In this document: positions 53,240 to 63,001 of the stretch, in pieces
How positions within the stretch are numbered: the first letter of the stretch is position 1
Layout: each line of letters starts with the position of its first letter
Source of the DNA: Saccharospirillum sp040881935
GTDB lineage: Bacteria; Pseudomonadota; Gammaproteobacteria; Pseudomonadales; Natronospirillaceae
DNA length: 64,000 nucleotides
Assembly (NCBI RefSeq): GCF_040881935.1
Contig: NZ_JBBECH010000020.1
Span: forward strand, 62,001-126,000
Reading direction: 5' to 3'
Notes under the pieces: generated by a model
Database searches by the model: none
The model's input: only the letters and a program-made list of their open reading frames with translations
Told to the model about the DNA's origin: nothing
Translations under genes and position numbers: made by a program

Positions 53240-54216
53240 TCGCCTTTCAACTGTTTCAGCAGGCTGGCTGGTATTTCATGGATGATCAGGCGTTCATTAT
53301 CGGCATCAAATTGCACGTCTTTCCCCAGGTTAATGTTGCTGAAGCTGATAGAAACATCCTTGCTTCTACCCGAGTAGCGAATGTATTTCTTAAGGCTTTT
53401 GCGGTCCGGAATAAAGGTTTCCTTTAGACTCGGCTGTTCCTGTTCGATGAACTGTGAAAAAGAGGCATCGGCGTCGGCCTGTAGCTCTTCTGACAGTACC
53501 CGGTAGGACACCGGCTCTCCCATCTTGTCTTGCTCAATACAGAACTCGGCCGCTTTTTTGCGGTAATTTTGACCCTTGTCTTCCGGCAATTGCACCGAAA
53601 ATGCATCGACAACCGCCATAAAGGCCTCGGTATCGGCACTGGTATCGACAGTGGCGACAAAATCCACGAAGTTCAGCATGGCATCCTGCAAGGCTTTGTC
53701 ACCGAAGCCAAAGCTGATTGTCAGGTATTGACTGGCCGTCTCTTGCTGCCATTCGGTCACGTCCAGACAGATACCAAAGCCGAGTCGACCGTAATCAATC
53801 AGGCGGCTGTCACTCAGATTCAGATCGTGGGTGATCGACAACCCGTGCTTATGCCGCAACTGAAAGAACCAGACCTGACGCCCGGACTCCAGCTGTTCAT
53901 CGGCAAACAGCCAGTAACCCTCTGATTCAACGCCGTCGCTCTCCAGCGCCAGAGCCAGCCGTTCCATGATTTGCTGGCTCCAGGTTTTAAAGCTGATGCC
54001 ATCCTTCAGCCACTGACCGGTCAGCGCCTTGAAATGCCCGGCCTGGTCAGCGAAACCACCGTACCGTTTGCTGGCGCGGCCGGCAAAACTGCTTTTAACT
54101 TCCCCAACCAGCGTCAGGGCCCCATCGTCGACCGTTAAGACTTCATCCTGTAAATGCAGATCAGTTTTGGTGTCAAGTCGAGTCAATTGGTGGACAATCA
54201 GATGGTTCAATGACAA
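53236..54216 (-). CDS. yejK: Nucleoid-associated protein YejK/NdpA
   Basis: The 326-residue protein of the NdpA (37 kDa nucleoid-associated) family shows NHLIVHQLTR at the N-terminus, the FAGRASKRYGGF region, WLFADEQLESGRQVWFFQLRHKHGLSI and YIRYSGRSKDVSISFSNINLG near the C-terminus. It is found on nucleoid DNA and RNA in the cell; the exact role is unclear. Coupled to the small gene that follows. Confidence 0.9.
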   Translation of the reverse strand: MSLNHLIVHQLTRLDTKTDLHLQDEVLTVDDGALTLVGEVKSSFAGRASKRYGGFADQAGHFKALTGQWLKDGISFKTWSQQIMERLALALESDGVESEGYWLFADEQLESGRQVWFFQLRHKHGLSITHDLNLSDSRLIDYGRLGFGICLDVTEWQQETASQYLTISFGFGDKALQDAMLNFVDFVATVDTSADTEAFMAVVDAFSVQLPEDKGQNYRKKAAEFCIEQDKMGEPVSYRVLSEELQADADASFSQFIEQEQPSLKETFIPDRKSLKKYIRYSGRSKDVSISFSNINLGKDVQFDADNERLIIHEIPASLLKQLKGE

Positions 54217-54548
54217 TGGTCTAACCCCGGAGTCTACAATTTGAAACAGCGGAACAGTATACGGGTTAATCGTCGCCTTGTCGGTCTTCCTGTCATGTTT
54301 AGTGGCTGAGGGCTATCCTGGCGTGCCATTAGGACCTTGAACACCGGTTTGCACAGGGCCGTCAGACGGTAGACAAAGCCCCGACAGACTGTCATTCTTG
54401 GAAACGGTTACAAGCTATCAGGGCGCCAACTTATGGGCAGCCCGGAGGCAGCAGTACTGGCTGTACCGCTGTTCGTTCAAACAAGGGCACGGGGTGCATA
54501 AGGCTGAAGCACGCCAGCGCTACGGATCCAGGCAATTCGGTTCCCACA
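54217..54548. other. Divergent intergenic region, yejK / GGDEF-EAL gene
   Basis: These 332 bp hold both promoters. The strongest local word is a short GACAG-ACTGTC palindrome near 54384. I see no gene, repeat or terminator. Confidence 0.45.
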
Positions 54549-56378
54549 ATGAATCAAAATGAAGAATTCATTGAATACCACAGAACATTGATGTCGCTCA
54601 GTCACGACTCGGCGTTTATCCAGAGCTCACGGATTGAAAAGATGTCGGCACTGCTGGACCTCTGCGGCCGGCTACTGCGTGTAGAACGCGTCAGTGTCTG
54701 GAAACTGACTGACAATGGTGATGCCATCAATCTGGAGTGCCTGAATACACTCAGCGACGGCATCTTTACCAATGACACCACCCTCACCCGGAAACAAAAC
54801 CCCCGCTATTTCGATGCAATGCTGACCGCAGAAGTCATCGACGCCCGCCATGCCATTACCGACCCCCGAACCCGAAAATTCAACGACTTCTACCTGCAAC
54901 CACTGGGTATTGAATCGATGCTGGATGCTCCGGTGTTTGATGGCAGCAAGCTCAGCGGGGTTATTTGCCTGGAAGCGACCAGCCATCGAGCCTGGACACT
55001 GCCCGAAATTTCAATTGTTACCGTCGTGGCCGACACCATCAGCCTGATCAACTCCTACGAAGCCTGGCATGCCTCCCAGCAAGCCCTCGATTTTATCAGT
55101 CACTACGATGAGCTGACCGGCCTGCCCAACCTGCGAGCATTTCGCAAACACCTGGAGTACCTCTGCCAGGTCATCGAATACCCGCCTTCAATGGCTGTTT
55201 TCTGGATAGACATAGACCGAATCAAGAGCATTAACGATGGCATGGGTGAAACCATTGGCAATCACCTGATTCAGGAGACCGCGAGCCGGATCCAGTCGTT
55301 ACGTATCAGCGGTAAGGAAAAAGTCGCCCGGTGCGGCGGCGACGAATTTCTGTTACTGATTCGCCACCCCGCTGAACCGGACGCGCTGCGCCAGTTAGCC
55401 GACCAGATTCAGGCGTTGCTGTCTCAACCCCTGTCGATGACTGACGTGGATGTAGCCACAACGGTATCCATCGGCATCAGCCTGTACCCGGCCGATAGCA
55501 AAGACCCTCAGGGCCTGCTCAAACAAGCGGAAGCGGCTATGTACCAGGCCAAAGACTTCGGCCGTGGCCAGGCCCGGTTTTTCAACGCAGAGCTGTCGAA
55601 AAAGGCCCGCCAGCGTTTTCAGGCCGAGGCGGAATTGCGCCATGCCATTGCCTCGCGTGAGCTGGTAGCTTTCTACCAGCCGATCGTCGATGCCTTCAAC
55701 CAGAACATTGTCAGTGTCGAAGCCCTGGTGCGCTGGCAACACCCTGAACGCGGGCTGATCAGCCCTGACGGGTTTCTGGATCTGGTTCGCTCGGCTAACC
55801 TGATGAAAGAGCTGGGGCAGGCTATGCTGGAGACGGTACTTGAAGACGTTCTAAAACTGCGTAAACAGGGTATACCGATTCCGGGCATCAGTTTAAATCT
55901 GTCGGCCGAACAATTGCTCGACCCGGAGTTCGCCGGATCAGTGCGCAACCAGTTACAACGCGCCCAGCTACCGGCATCGACGCTGGATTTCGAAGTCACC
56001 GAAGACGCCATCGAAAGCGACACAAAAACTTTGCACGACAACCTGACCACCCTGGTGGAGATGGGTGCCAGTCTGTCGATAGACGATTTCGGTACCGGCT
56101 ACTCCTCGCTGTCACGGTTAAAGCACCTGCCCTTCACTCACCTGAAAATTGATCGTTCATTTGTTTCAGGCTTGCCAAACAAACAGGACGACAAGGCCAT
56201 CACCTTGTCGATTCTCGGCCTGGCCCGGGGTCTGGGTATGTCGGTCGTTGCCGAAGGGGTCGAGACTGCCACCCAGGCAGACTGGCTACAGGCACAGGGC
56301 TGCGCCTGCTTACAGGGCTACCTGCTACACCGTCCCATGCCATTCAAACAACTGGCTGCATTGCTGCGAGACCGTTAG
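54549..56378 (+). CDS. GAF-GGDEF-EAL cyclic-di-GMP protein
   Basis: The 609-residue cytoplasmic protein has a GAF sensor at residues 20-170 (RLLRVERVSVWKLTDNGD; LGIESMLDAPVFDGSKLSGVI). The GGDEF domain at 185-350 has an intact VARCGGDEFLLLI but no RxxD inhibitory site in front. The EAL domain at 365-609 keeps VEALVRWQHPE, LNLSAEQL, DFEVTEDAIESD, SIDDFGTGYSSLSRLK, LKIDRSFV and AEGVET, so a phosphodiesterase role is likely. Both halves look catalytically complete; net activity cannot be told. The stop overlaps the convergent GntR gene by 4 bp. Confidence 0.9.
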   Translation: MNQNEEFIEYHRTLMSLSHDSAFIQSSRIEKMSALLDLCGRLLRVERVSVWKLTDNGDAINLECLNTLSDGIFTNDTTLTRKQNPRYFDAMLTAEVIDARHAITDPRTRKFNDFYLQPLGIESMLDAPVFDGSKLSGVICLEATSHRAWTLPEISIVTVVADTISLINSYEAWHASQQALDFISHYDELTGLPNLRAFRKHLEYLCQVIEYPPSMAVFWIDIDRIKSINDGMGETIGNHLIQETASRIQSLRISGKEKVARCGGDEFLLLIRHPAEPDALRQLADQIQALLSQPLSMTDVDVATTVSIGISLYPADSKDPQGLLKQAEAAMYQAKDFGRGQARFFNAELSKKARQRFQAEAELRHAIASRELVAFYQPIVDAFNQNIVSVEALVRWQHPERGLISPDGFLDLVRSANLMKELGQAMLETVLEDVLKLRKQGIPIPGISLNLSAEQLLDPEFAGSVRNQLQRAQLPASTLDFEVTEDAIESDTKTLHDNLTTLVEMGASLSIDDFGTGYSSLSRLKHLPFTHLKIDRSFVSGLPNKQDDKAITLSILGLARGLGMSVVAEGVETATQADWLQAQGCACLQGYLLHRPMPFKQLAALLRDR

Positions 56379-57115
56379 GGCAATCGTTTAGACGGCAAAA
56401 ACTCATCCAGCACGATGGTTTCCTGAGCCTGCATCAGGCTTTCCGCGCGGATCATGTGCGCCCGCATCACACGTCGCACCTCGTCTTCGTCTTTGCGCTT
56501 CAGTGCCCCCAGCAACTGCATCTGAAAATGCCGGCCGGTTTCCCAGAGTTCCGGGTTAGGCAGGTCATAGATGTCGTGGCACAGGCGCAGATTTTTCAGT
56601 AACCCGAGCAAGAAATGACAGGTAAAACTCAGAATGGGGTTGGGGCACAAATCGACCAGCACTTCATGAAAGCTCAGTTCAGCCAGGCGCTGGGAATGTT
56701 CTTCCTGCTGGTTTTTGGGCGGCGCATCGTAGATGGTCATGGTGTTCTGCAGCCGCTGAAAATCGTCGTTCGACAAACGACCACAGACTGAAGCGGCGAG
56801 TTCCGGTTCCAGATGAATGCGCAGCTGATAGATATCGTGAATGGTGATGTCTTTAAAGTAGAAGTAGTTGGCCAGCAACGACATCGCACGGTCCGGTGGC
56901 ACATCGGCAACAAAAGCCCCGCCGCCGGGGCCGGTTCGGGTGATGATCAGGCCCTGGGTATCGAGTGCCTTCAGCGCTTCACGCACGGTGCCTTTGCTGG
57001 CGACAAACTGCACCATTAATTCTTTTTCCTGAGGCAAGCGGTCGCCCGGTTTCAGCCGGTGCTCCGCGATCAGCCCCTTCAATGCATCAGCAACCTGGTC
57101 GGAACGTTTAGTCAT
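56375..57115 (-). CDS. GntR-family regulator, FadR subgroup
   Basis: The 246-residue repressor-type protein has an N-terminal winged helix (LIAEHRLKPGDRLPQEKELMVQF; SKGTVREALKALDTQGLIITRTGPGGGAFV) and a helical FCD ligand domain with DIYQLRIHLEPELAA, ELSFHEVLVDLCPNP and VMRAHMIRAESLM (metal-binding histidines). ATG at 57115 overlaps dppF by 8 bp, which makes this the last gene of the peptide transporter operon. Two ATTTAT-N4-ATAAAT-like palindromes at 62925-62972 are candidate operators. A longer upstream frame exists only as a shadow over dppF. Confidence 0.88.
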   Translation of the reverse strand: MTKRSDQVADALKGLIAEHRLKPGDRLPQEKELMVQFVASKGTVREALKALDTQGLIITRTGPGGGAFVADVPPDRAMSLLANYFYFKDITIHDIYQLRIHLEPELAASVCGRLSNDDFQRLQNTMTIYDAPPKNQQEEHSQRLAELSFHEVLVDLCPNPILSFTCHFLLGLLKNLRLCHDIYDLPNPELWETGRHFQMQLLGALKRKDEDEVRRVMRAHMIRAESLMQAQETIVLDEFLPSKRLP

Positions 57116-58106
57116 GGTTATTCGCATTCGGTGGAGACAGCGGATGATAACACGCCACCCGGTGACCGGTCGCCAGAGCATCCAGCTCAGGATCGGACTG
57201 CCGGCATTCGGCTGTGGCGACCGGACAACGCGCCGCGAAAGCACAGCCCGCCGGCGGGTGCATTGGGTCAGGTAACTCAACCGCATCGTCTTCCGGCGGC
57301 AACTTGCGAACCGACTGACCGGGAACACTGTCGAGCAATCGCTGGGTATAGGGATGGCGAGGCTGACTGAAAATAGCGTCGACCGGCCCCTCTTCGACAA
57401 TACGCCCCAAATACATGACCGCCACCCGGTCGCAGAAATTGCGCACCACACCCAGATCGTGACTGATAAACACATAGGTTAACTGCAACGATTCGCGCAA
57501 ATCCTTGAACAGATTTAGCACTTGCGCCTGAACCGACACATCGAGTGCCGATACCGGTTCATCGAGGATTAGCACCTCAGCCTCAGCCGCCAGTGCCCGG
57601 GCCACACCAATGCGCTGAGCCTGACCGCCAGAAAACTCATGGGGGTAGCGTTCCAGAAATTCAGGACGCAGATTGACTTGCGTCATCAACTCATCAAGCC
57701 GCTGCTGGCGTTGTTCTGCCGACAGCCCCTGCAAATAAATCAGCGGGGCCGACAAGATCTCGCGAATGGTTTTACGCGGGTTTAACGACGAGATCGGATC
57801 CTGAAAAATATACTGAACCCGGCGTGCATGCTGTTTGAGGTTCACCTTACCGTTGGCACCCACCAGGTCTTTGCCGTCCAGTTGGATACGGCCTTCGCTG
57901 GGCTGGTCGAGCCCTACCAGCATCTTGGCCAGCGTGGATTTGCCACAACCGGATTCGCCGACCACACCCAGAATTTCACCGGCAACCACCTGCAGCGTAA
58001 TGCCCCGAACCGCTTGTACGGAGGGCCGGCGTTTGCGCAAGAGGGTCAGGCCGCCGCCGAAGTGTTTTACCAGATCACTGACGTCCAGTTTGGTCTGCGT
58101 TGTCAT
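57108..58106 (-). CDS. Peptide ABC transporter ATP-binding protein, DppF-like
   Basis: The 332-residue ATPase shows Walker A GESGCGKST, signature FSGGQAQRIGVARAL, Walker B VLILDEPVSALDVSV, switch ISHDLGVV, and the oligopeptide-type C-terminus with the cysteine motif AGCAFAARCPVATAEC that binds an Fe-S cluster in some homologues. It pairs with the ATPase half of the fusion protein encoded upstream (4-bp overlap). Confidence 0.92.
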   Translation of the reverse strand: MTTQTKLDVSDLVKHFGGGLTLLRKRRPSVQAVRGITLQVVAGEILGVVGESGCGKSTLAKMLVGLDQPSEGRIQLDGKDLVGANGKVNLKQHARRVQYIFQDPISSLNPRKTIREILSAPLIYLQGLSAEQRQQRLDELMTQVNLRPEFLERYPHEFSGGQAQRIGVARALAAEAEVLILDEPVSALDVSVQAQVLNLFKDLRESLQLTYVFISHDLGVVRNFCDRVAVMYLGRIVEEGPVDAIFSQPRHPYTQRLLDSVPGQSVRKLPPEDDAVELPDPMHPPAGCAFAARCPVATAECRQSDPELDALATGHRVACYHPLSPPNANNHD

Positions 58107-60025
58107 AAAACCTCCCGCGCGAAGATGCAGCGTGCTTGCCGGCTGTCGGTCAGTGTTTCCAGTTCGACCGGAGCAGCCCGGCAGGCGTCGGTTACCTGAT
58201 CACAACGATCGGCAAACTTGCAGCCGACCGGCAAGTCATTCACCTTAGGCGGCAAGCCGGGAATTTCAGTCAGCCGGTCAGTTACCCGGTTAACATCCGG
58301 AACGCAGGCGATCAGTCGTCGGGTATAGGGGTGTACCGGCTTGGCCAGCACCTCAGCTACCGGGCCCACCTCGACCAACTCTCCGGCATACATCACTGCA
58401 ACCCGATCGCACAGCTCTGCCACAACGCCAAAGTCATGGGTGATAAACATCAGGCTGGAGTTTTGTTCGTGCCGAAGCTGATTCAAGAGTTTCAGCACTT
58501 GTGCCTGAACCGTTACATCCAGGGCGGTGGTAGGCTCATCGGCTATGATCAGTTGCGGTTCATTGGCCAGTGCCATGGCTATACTGACTCGCTGGCGCAT
58601 ACCGCCCGACAACTGATGCGGATATACCTTGGCCCTGGCCTTCGCATTGGGTATACGCACCTGCTCCAGCAGAGCCACGGCTTTATGCCAGGCCGCCTGA
58701 TGGCTCAACGGCTGATGCGCTCGCAAGGCTTCCACCAGCTGATCACCAATTGAAAACAGTGGGTGCAGCGTCGACAGCGGATCCTGAAAAATGTAGGCCA
58801 GTTCACCGCCGCGCAGGGTACGCAACCGGTTATCATCCACCGCTAACAGATTTTCATCCCGATAATTCACCTGACCATCCATGATGGTGCCCGGCGGCGA
58901 TGCCACCAGCCCCAGCAACGACATCGCCGTGACCGACTTGCCGGAACCCGACTCACCGATGATGCCCAGGCATTCGCCGGGTGCGATGGAAAAACTCGGC
59001 CCATTGACCGCATGGTGAACTTCGGAACCAATGTGAAATTCGGTGCGCAGTTCGACCACATCCAACAATCCCTGTTGCGCCTGTGCCGGTGCCCGTTTGG
59101 CCGCACTGGCGACCCGGGTTCGGGCCGCCGGGCGCATCAGAGCACCGGCTTTTAAACGCGGATCGAGTGCATCACGCACGCCGTCACCGAGCAAATTAAT
59201 GCTCATGACCAGAATAAAAATTACCAGACCGGGCAAGGTCGCCACATGAGGGGCATTAATAATCAACCGCCGGCCTTCACCGAGAATGGAGCCCAGATCC
59301 GCCGTCGGTGGCTGCGCCCCCAAACCCAGAAACGACAGCCCGGCGGTTTCCAGAATCATCCAGCCGACGGTGGTCGACATGGTGATGACGATGACCGGCA
59401 ATACATTGGGCAGCACCTCGGTCAGCACAATCATCACATTTCCTTTACCCGACAAGCGAGCCGCGTCCACGAATTCCCGGTTGCGCAATGTCACCGCCAC
59501 ACCCCGGACGTTTCTGGCGAAAAAAGGAATATTCACAATGGCAATGGCGTAGAGGGCATTCAGCAATCCAGGACCGAGCACCGCTACAATGGCCAGTGCC
59601 AGCAGAATGTAGGGAAAAGCCATCAGCATATCGATGCCGCGCATCAGGGTGCCATCGACCCGGCCGCCGAAATAACCAGCCAGCAACCCGATGGTGGAAC
59701 CCAGTGTGGCGGCCACCAGCGTCGCCACAATACCCACTGCCAGAGAAACCCGGGTACCCCAAAGCAGGCGCGATAGCATATCGCGCCCCAACTGGTCAGT
59801 CCCCAGCCAGTTGCCGGGGGTAAAGGGCGGCAACAGCCGCTGTGAGGGATCGGTAATATTCGGATCAGCCAGTGGCAACCAGGGTGTCACACTGATCAAT
59901 AGCAGAATAACGGCGAGCACTATCAAACCAAAACCCGCCAACTGGTTACGCATCAGCAGCTTAAAAGGCCCTGCACGGCCCGACTTTCGAGTCATCACCG
60001 ACCCGGATGCATTGGCAACCGTCAT
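58103..60025 (-). CDS. Fused peptide ABC permease (DppC-like) and ATP-binding protein (DppD-like)
   Basis: A single 640-residue frame joins two subunits. Residues about 20-295 form the permease (GNWLGTDQLGRDMLSRLLWGTR; the EAA region FVDAARLSGKGNVMIVLTEVLPNVLPVIV; ILETAGLSFLGLGAQPP). After an Ala/Arg-rich linker (PAARTRVASAAKRAPAQAQQ), residues 320-640 form the ATPase (Walker A GESGSGKSV; LSGGMRQRVSIAMAL; IIADEPTTALDVTV; C-terminal CKFADRCDQVTDAC). No stop or shift separates the halves. Such fusions are known but uncommon. It overlaps dppB by 4 bp. Confidence 0.93.
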   Translation of the reverse strand: MTVANASGSVMTRKSGRAGPFKLLMRNQLAGFGLIVLAVILLLISVTPWLPLADPNITDPSQRLLPPFTPGNWLGTDQLGRDMLSRLLWGTRVSLAVGIVATLVAATLGSTIGLLAGYFGGRVDGTLMRGIDMLMAFPYILLALAIVAVLGPGLLNALYAIAIVNIPFFARNVRGVAVTLRNREFVDAARLSGKGNVMIVLTEVLPNVLPVIVITMSTTVGWMILETAGLSFLGLGAQPPTADLGSILGEGRRLIINAPHVATLPGLVIFILVMSINLLGDGVRDALDPRLKAGALMRPAARTRVASAAKRAPAQAQQGLLDVVELRTEFHIGSEVHHAVNGPSFSIAPGECLGIIGESGSGKSVTAMSLLGLVASPPGTIMDGQVNYRDENLLAVDDNRLRTLRGGELAYIFQDPLSTLHPLFSIGDQLVEALRAHQPLSHQAAWHKAVALLEQVRIPNAKARAKVYPHQLSGGMRQRVSIAMALANEPQLIIADEPTTALDVTVQAQVLKLLNQLRHEQNSSLMFITHDFGVVAELCDRVAVMYAGELVEVGPVAEVLAKPVHPYTRRLIACVPDVNRVTDRLTEIPGLPPKVNDLPVGCKFADRCDQVTDACRAAPVELETLTDSRQARCIFAREVL

Positions 60026-60981
60026 GACGTCACCCTCGGATCCAGCAGTACTTGCACCACATCGGCGAGCAGGTTAAAAAACACATAAGCGGCCGCCACA
60101 ACCAACACCCCGCCCTGCACCAGCAACAGATCCCGCGTCGATATCGCCGTGACCAACATACTGCCAATGCCCGGCCATTGAAAAACCGTTTCTATATACA
60201 CCGCTCCACCGAGCACAAAGCCAGCCTGAATACCGATAACCGGCACAATGCTGACCAGCGCCGCTTTAAAGGCATGACGATAAATAACCCGCCGCTCGGC
60301 CAACCCTTTGGCCCGGGCGGTGCGAATATAATCCTGGCGCAACACTTCCAGCATGCTAGCGCGGGTCAGCCGCGCGATCACACCGGTGGCAATAAACGCC
60401 AGCGTTCCGGCGGGCAGAATCAAATGCCGGATCAGATCGGGCAAGTCACCGCCGCCATACACAGCGTACATGCCGCTGGCGGGCAACAGCCGCCATTCAA
60501 CAGCGAATAACATGATCATCAGCAGGCCCAGCCAGAAGGCGGGCGTGGAAATGCCGATCAATACGATCAGCGTCAACACCTTATCGGCGAACCCGTACTG
60601 TTTTACCGCCGATATAATGCCGACCAGCAAACCCATGATCGAACACAGAACCAGCGCCGTACCGGCCAGTATCAGCGTCGCGCCAAAGCGTTCGCTAACG
60701 ATCTCCAGCACTTCACGGTTTTGGTTGAAAGACCGACCCAGATCTCCCTGCAACAGGTTGCCCAGCCAGGTGAAATACTGGCTGACCAGAGGCTTGTCGA
60801 GCCCGAGCTGGGCGTTGAGCCGGGCCACGTTTTCGGGTGTAGCATAGGAACCCAGTATTGCGGTCGCGGGATCCCCCGGAATCAGCGCCATAATAAAAAA
60901 GACAATAAGGGTCAGGCCCAACAGAACCGGTAAAGTCATTACCAGTCGTTTGCCAATATATGGCCAAATAGGACTGCGCAT
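60022..60981 (-). CDS. Peptide ABC transporter permease, DppB-like
   Basis: The 319-residue permease has six helices; the N-terminal YIGKRLVMTLPVLLGLTLIVFFIMALIPGDP is the typical DppB/OppB start. The EAA loop is TRASMLEVLRQDYIRTARAKGLAERRVIYRHAFKAALVSIV, followed by GGAVYIETVFQWPGIG. It forms the membrane channel with the permease half of the fusion. A palindromic element lies between it and the binding-protein gene. Confidence 0.93.
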   Translation of the reverse strand: MRSPIWPYIGKRLVMTLPVLLGLTLIVFFIMALIPGDPATAILGSYATPENVARLNAQLGLDKPLVSQYFTWLGNLLQGDLGRSFNQNREVLEIVSERFGATLILAGTALVLCSIMGLLVGIISAVKQYGFADKVLTLIVLIGISTPAFWLGLLMIMLFAVEWRLLPASGMYAVYGGGDLPDLIRHLILPAGTLAFIATGVIARLTRASMLEVLRQDYIRTARAKGLAERRVIYRHAFKAALVSIVPVIGIQAGFVLGGAVYIETVFQWPGIGSMLVTAISTRDLLLVQGGVLVVAAAYVFFNLLADVVQVLLDPRVTS

Positions 60982-61000
60982 GAAATACCCTGCCTGCTGT

Positions 61001-61168
61001 AACTCAAGCTTCGTGGCTATGGTCCGCGTCGGCTACCGGTTATGCCTCTGCAGGGTCGGCGTGAATCCATCCATGGAGCCTAGACCGCAGCATCCATGCT
61101 GCGGACTCCCCTGCAGAGGCATAACCGGCACCCGCCGCTCGCATTGTGCGCACTCCAAAACTTGAGTT
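61001..61168. repeat. Palindromic intergenic element, copy C (best preserved)
   Basis: AACTCAAG (61001-61008) and CTTGAGTT (61161-61168) are perfect terminal inverted repeats. Arms CCGGTTATGCCTCTGCAGGG (61036-61055) and 61109-61128 pair at 20 of 20 positions. The 53-nt core (61056-61108) matches copies A and B and holds the CCGCAGCAT/ATGCTGCGG hairpin. It sits inside the peptide transporter operon, between the binding-protein gene and the permease gene. Confidence 0.92.
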
Positions 61169-61251
61169 GATCTTAGAAACCCCGGCCAGTGCTTCGCTTC
61201 AAGGCACCGGCCGACAAAGGTCAGTCGGCACCAGGGCCGACGTCAGCTCAA

Positions 61252-62808
61252 TTACGGCTTGCTCACATTCTGTAACTGCAACAGAAAGGAGGGCTGCAAC
61301 TTGAAGTTCTCGACCGCATCTGTCGCCACGGCATTTTGTTGCCAGTTGGCGATAAAGGCCCAGGGCGCATCGTCGTAAACAATGGCCTGCATTTCCTTAT
61401 ACAGCCGCGCTCGCTCATCCTGATCGGTGCTGGTACGGGCCTGGTTCAGCAACTCATCCACTTTCGGGTTGCTGTAATAGCCCGAGTTGAAGCCACCGTT
61501 TTCCGGAAAGGCTTCGGTACGCAACGCCAGAAACGGCAGGGTATCCGGGTCGTTGGTCATCCAGGCCATTTCAGCCATATCCGCCTTGCCTTCCAGTCCC
61601 GGGTTAACTTGACCAAGAAAGGTGTTCCATTCATAGGTTTCGATGCTGACATCAAGGCCTACCGCTGCCAGATCAGCCTGAATGGCCGTGCCCATGGAAA
61701 TGGGGTCGAGCATACCCGAGCCGCCTTCGGTCACGAAGAAGGTTACTTCCGCACCCTCGGCACCGGCCTGGGCGATCAGTTCGCGAGCACGCTCAGGGTC
61801 ATAGGGGTAAGGTTCGAGCTCATCGTTGTAAGCCCAGCCAAACGCCGGCGGAGTTGGCCCGGTCGCGACCGTTGCGGTGCCCTGCAAAATGTCGTTGACC
61901 AGTGACTCCTTGTCGATCGCATAGTTCACCGCCTGACGCACCGCTTTATTGTTGAACGGCGCTTCCTTCATATTGAGAATCAGGAACCACAGGTGCGGAC
62001 CCGCTTGCTCATAAAGCTCGAAAGAGCCGTCATCCACAAAAGTTGAGACGTTATCCGGCGGCACTTCAACCATCAGGTCGATACCGCCCGAGAGCATTTC
62101 GGCCACCCGGGTGTTGGCATCGGTAATGGGCCTGAACACCACCGCTTCCAGTGAGGGCGCACCGTCCCAGTAGTCCGGGTTGCGGGTTACCACCACGCGC
62201 TGATTGGCCTGCCACTCTTCAAATTGGAAGGCACCGGTACCGGACGGGTTACGCCCGACTTCTTCGCCATGCTCACGCACCGCTTCCGGAGAAATGATCA
62301 GGCCAGTGGGATACGCCAGGTTCGACAGAAAGGGAGCAAACGGCTCGGTCAGCGTGAACTTGACCTGATACTCACTCACTGCTTCGACGGTATCAACCTG
62401 ACCGAAATAGAACGCCAGCGGGAAGGGGCCGGTGTCGTAGTAAGGATGGTCTTCATCGAGCATGCGTTCGAAATTGAACACCACGGCCTCAGCATTGAAC
62501 GGCGAGCCGTCGTGAAACGACACGTCTTCGCGCAGATTGAAGGTGTACTCCAGACCATCATCACTGATGCTCCAGTCGGTCGCCAGCGAAGGCTCTACGT
62601 TCAGGGTGCCGTCGGCATAGCGCACCAACCCGTCATAGATGTTCACCAGAATCCGGAAATCGTTCACCGCGGTTACCGCGTGAGGGTCCAGAGATTGTGG
62701 CTCGGCAATCTGACCGACAATCAGGACGTTGGGGGGCGTTTCGGCCCATAGTGGACTGCTGGCCAGTGCAACCAGTCCGAAAAGCAGGGATTGGACGACG
62801 CGTTTCAC
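61252..62808 (-). CDS. Peptide ABC transporter substrate-binding protein
   Basis: The 518-residue SBP family 5 protein has the signal peptide SLLFGLVALASSPLWA, then NVLIVGQIAEPQSLDPHAVTAVNDFRI, LREDVSFHDGSPFNAEAVVFNFERML and GTGAFQFEEWQANQRVVVTRNPDYWDGAP, typical of DppA/OppA/NikA. Ligands in the family include peptides, nickel chelates and opines. It is first in the operon, divergent from the DUF1028 gene. Confidence 0.93.
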   Translation of the reverse strand: MKRVVQSLLFGLVALASSPLWAETPPNVLIVGQIAEPQSLDPHAVTAVNDFRILVNIYDGLVRYADGTLNVEPSLATDWSISDDGLEYTFNLREDVSFHDGSPFNAEAVVFNFERMLDEDHPYYDTGPFPLAFYFGQVDTVEAVSEYQVKFTLTEPFAPFLSNLAYPTGLIISPEAVREHGEEVGRNPSGTGAFQFEEWQANQRVVVTRNPDYWDGAPSLEAVVFRPITDANTRVAEMLSGGIDLMVEVPPDNVSTFVDDGSFELYEQAGPHLWFLILNMKEAPFNNKAVRQAVNYAIDKESLVNDILQGTATVATGPTPPAFGWAYNDELEPYPYDPERARELIAQAGAEGAEVTFFVTEGGSGMLDPISMGTAIQADLAAVGLDVSIETYEWNTFLGQVNPGLEGKADMAEMAWMTNDPDTLPFLALRTEAFPENGGFNSGYYSNPKVDELLNQARTSTDQDERARLYKEMQAIVYDDAPWAFIANWQQNAVATDAVENFKLQPSFLLQLQNVSKP

Positions 62809-62924
62809 CTTGAGTGCCTCTCTGTTTTTTTACTGTTTTTATTGTGATTGCGTGCAGAGTGCGCCCCGGTTTTCTCATCCTGTCGAAGCCAGAAGGACTG
62901 GGATCGGTCACACTGCCCTACTAC

Positions 62925-62975
62925 ATTTATCACTATAAATTAGTGGACGCAATAAATTTTATGATGATAAATTAA
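62925..62975. promoter_or_regulatory. Two matching AT-rich palindromes, candidate GntR operators
   Basis: ATTTAT-CACT-ATAAAT (62925-62940) is a perfect inverted repeat. TTTTAT-GATG-ATAAAT (62957-62972) is the same site with one mismatch. Their centres are 32 bp apart, three turns of DNA, in the gap between the divergent binding-protein and DUF1028 genes. The FadR-type regulator at the operon end is the likely binder. Confidence 0.6.
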
Positions 62976-63001
62976 CCCGACAGTCTGAATGGATACCCCG
63001 C

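Noticed and set aside
57116..57475. N-terminal extension of the GntR gene
   Set aside because: The extra frame overlaps dppF and reads as non-coding; the helix-turn-helix start fits ATG at 57115.
60950..61165. Open frame of 71 codons across palindromic element C
   Set aside because: Its translation simply reads through the repeat core; the same words appear at the other copies, so it is not a protein gene.
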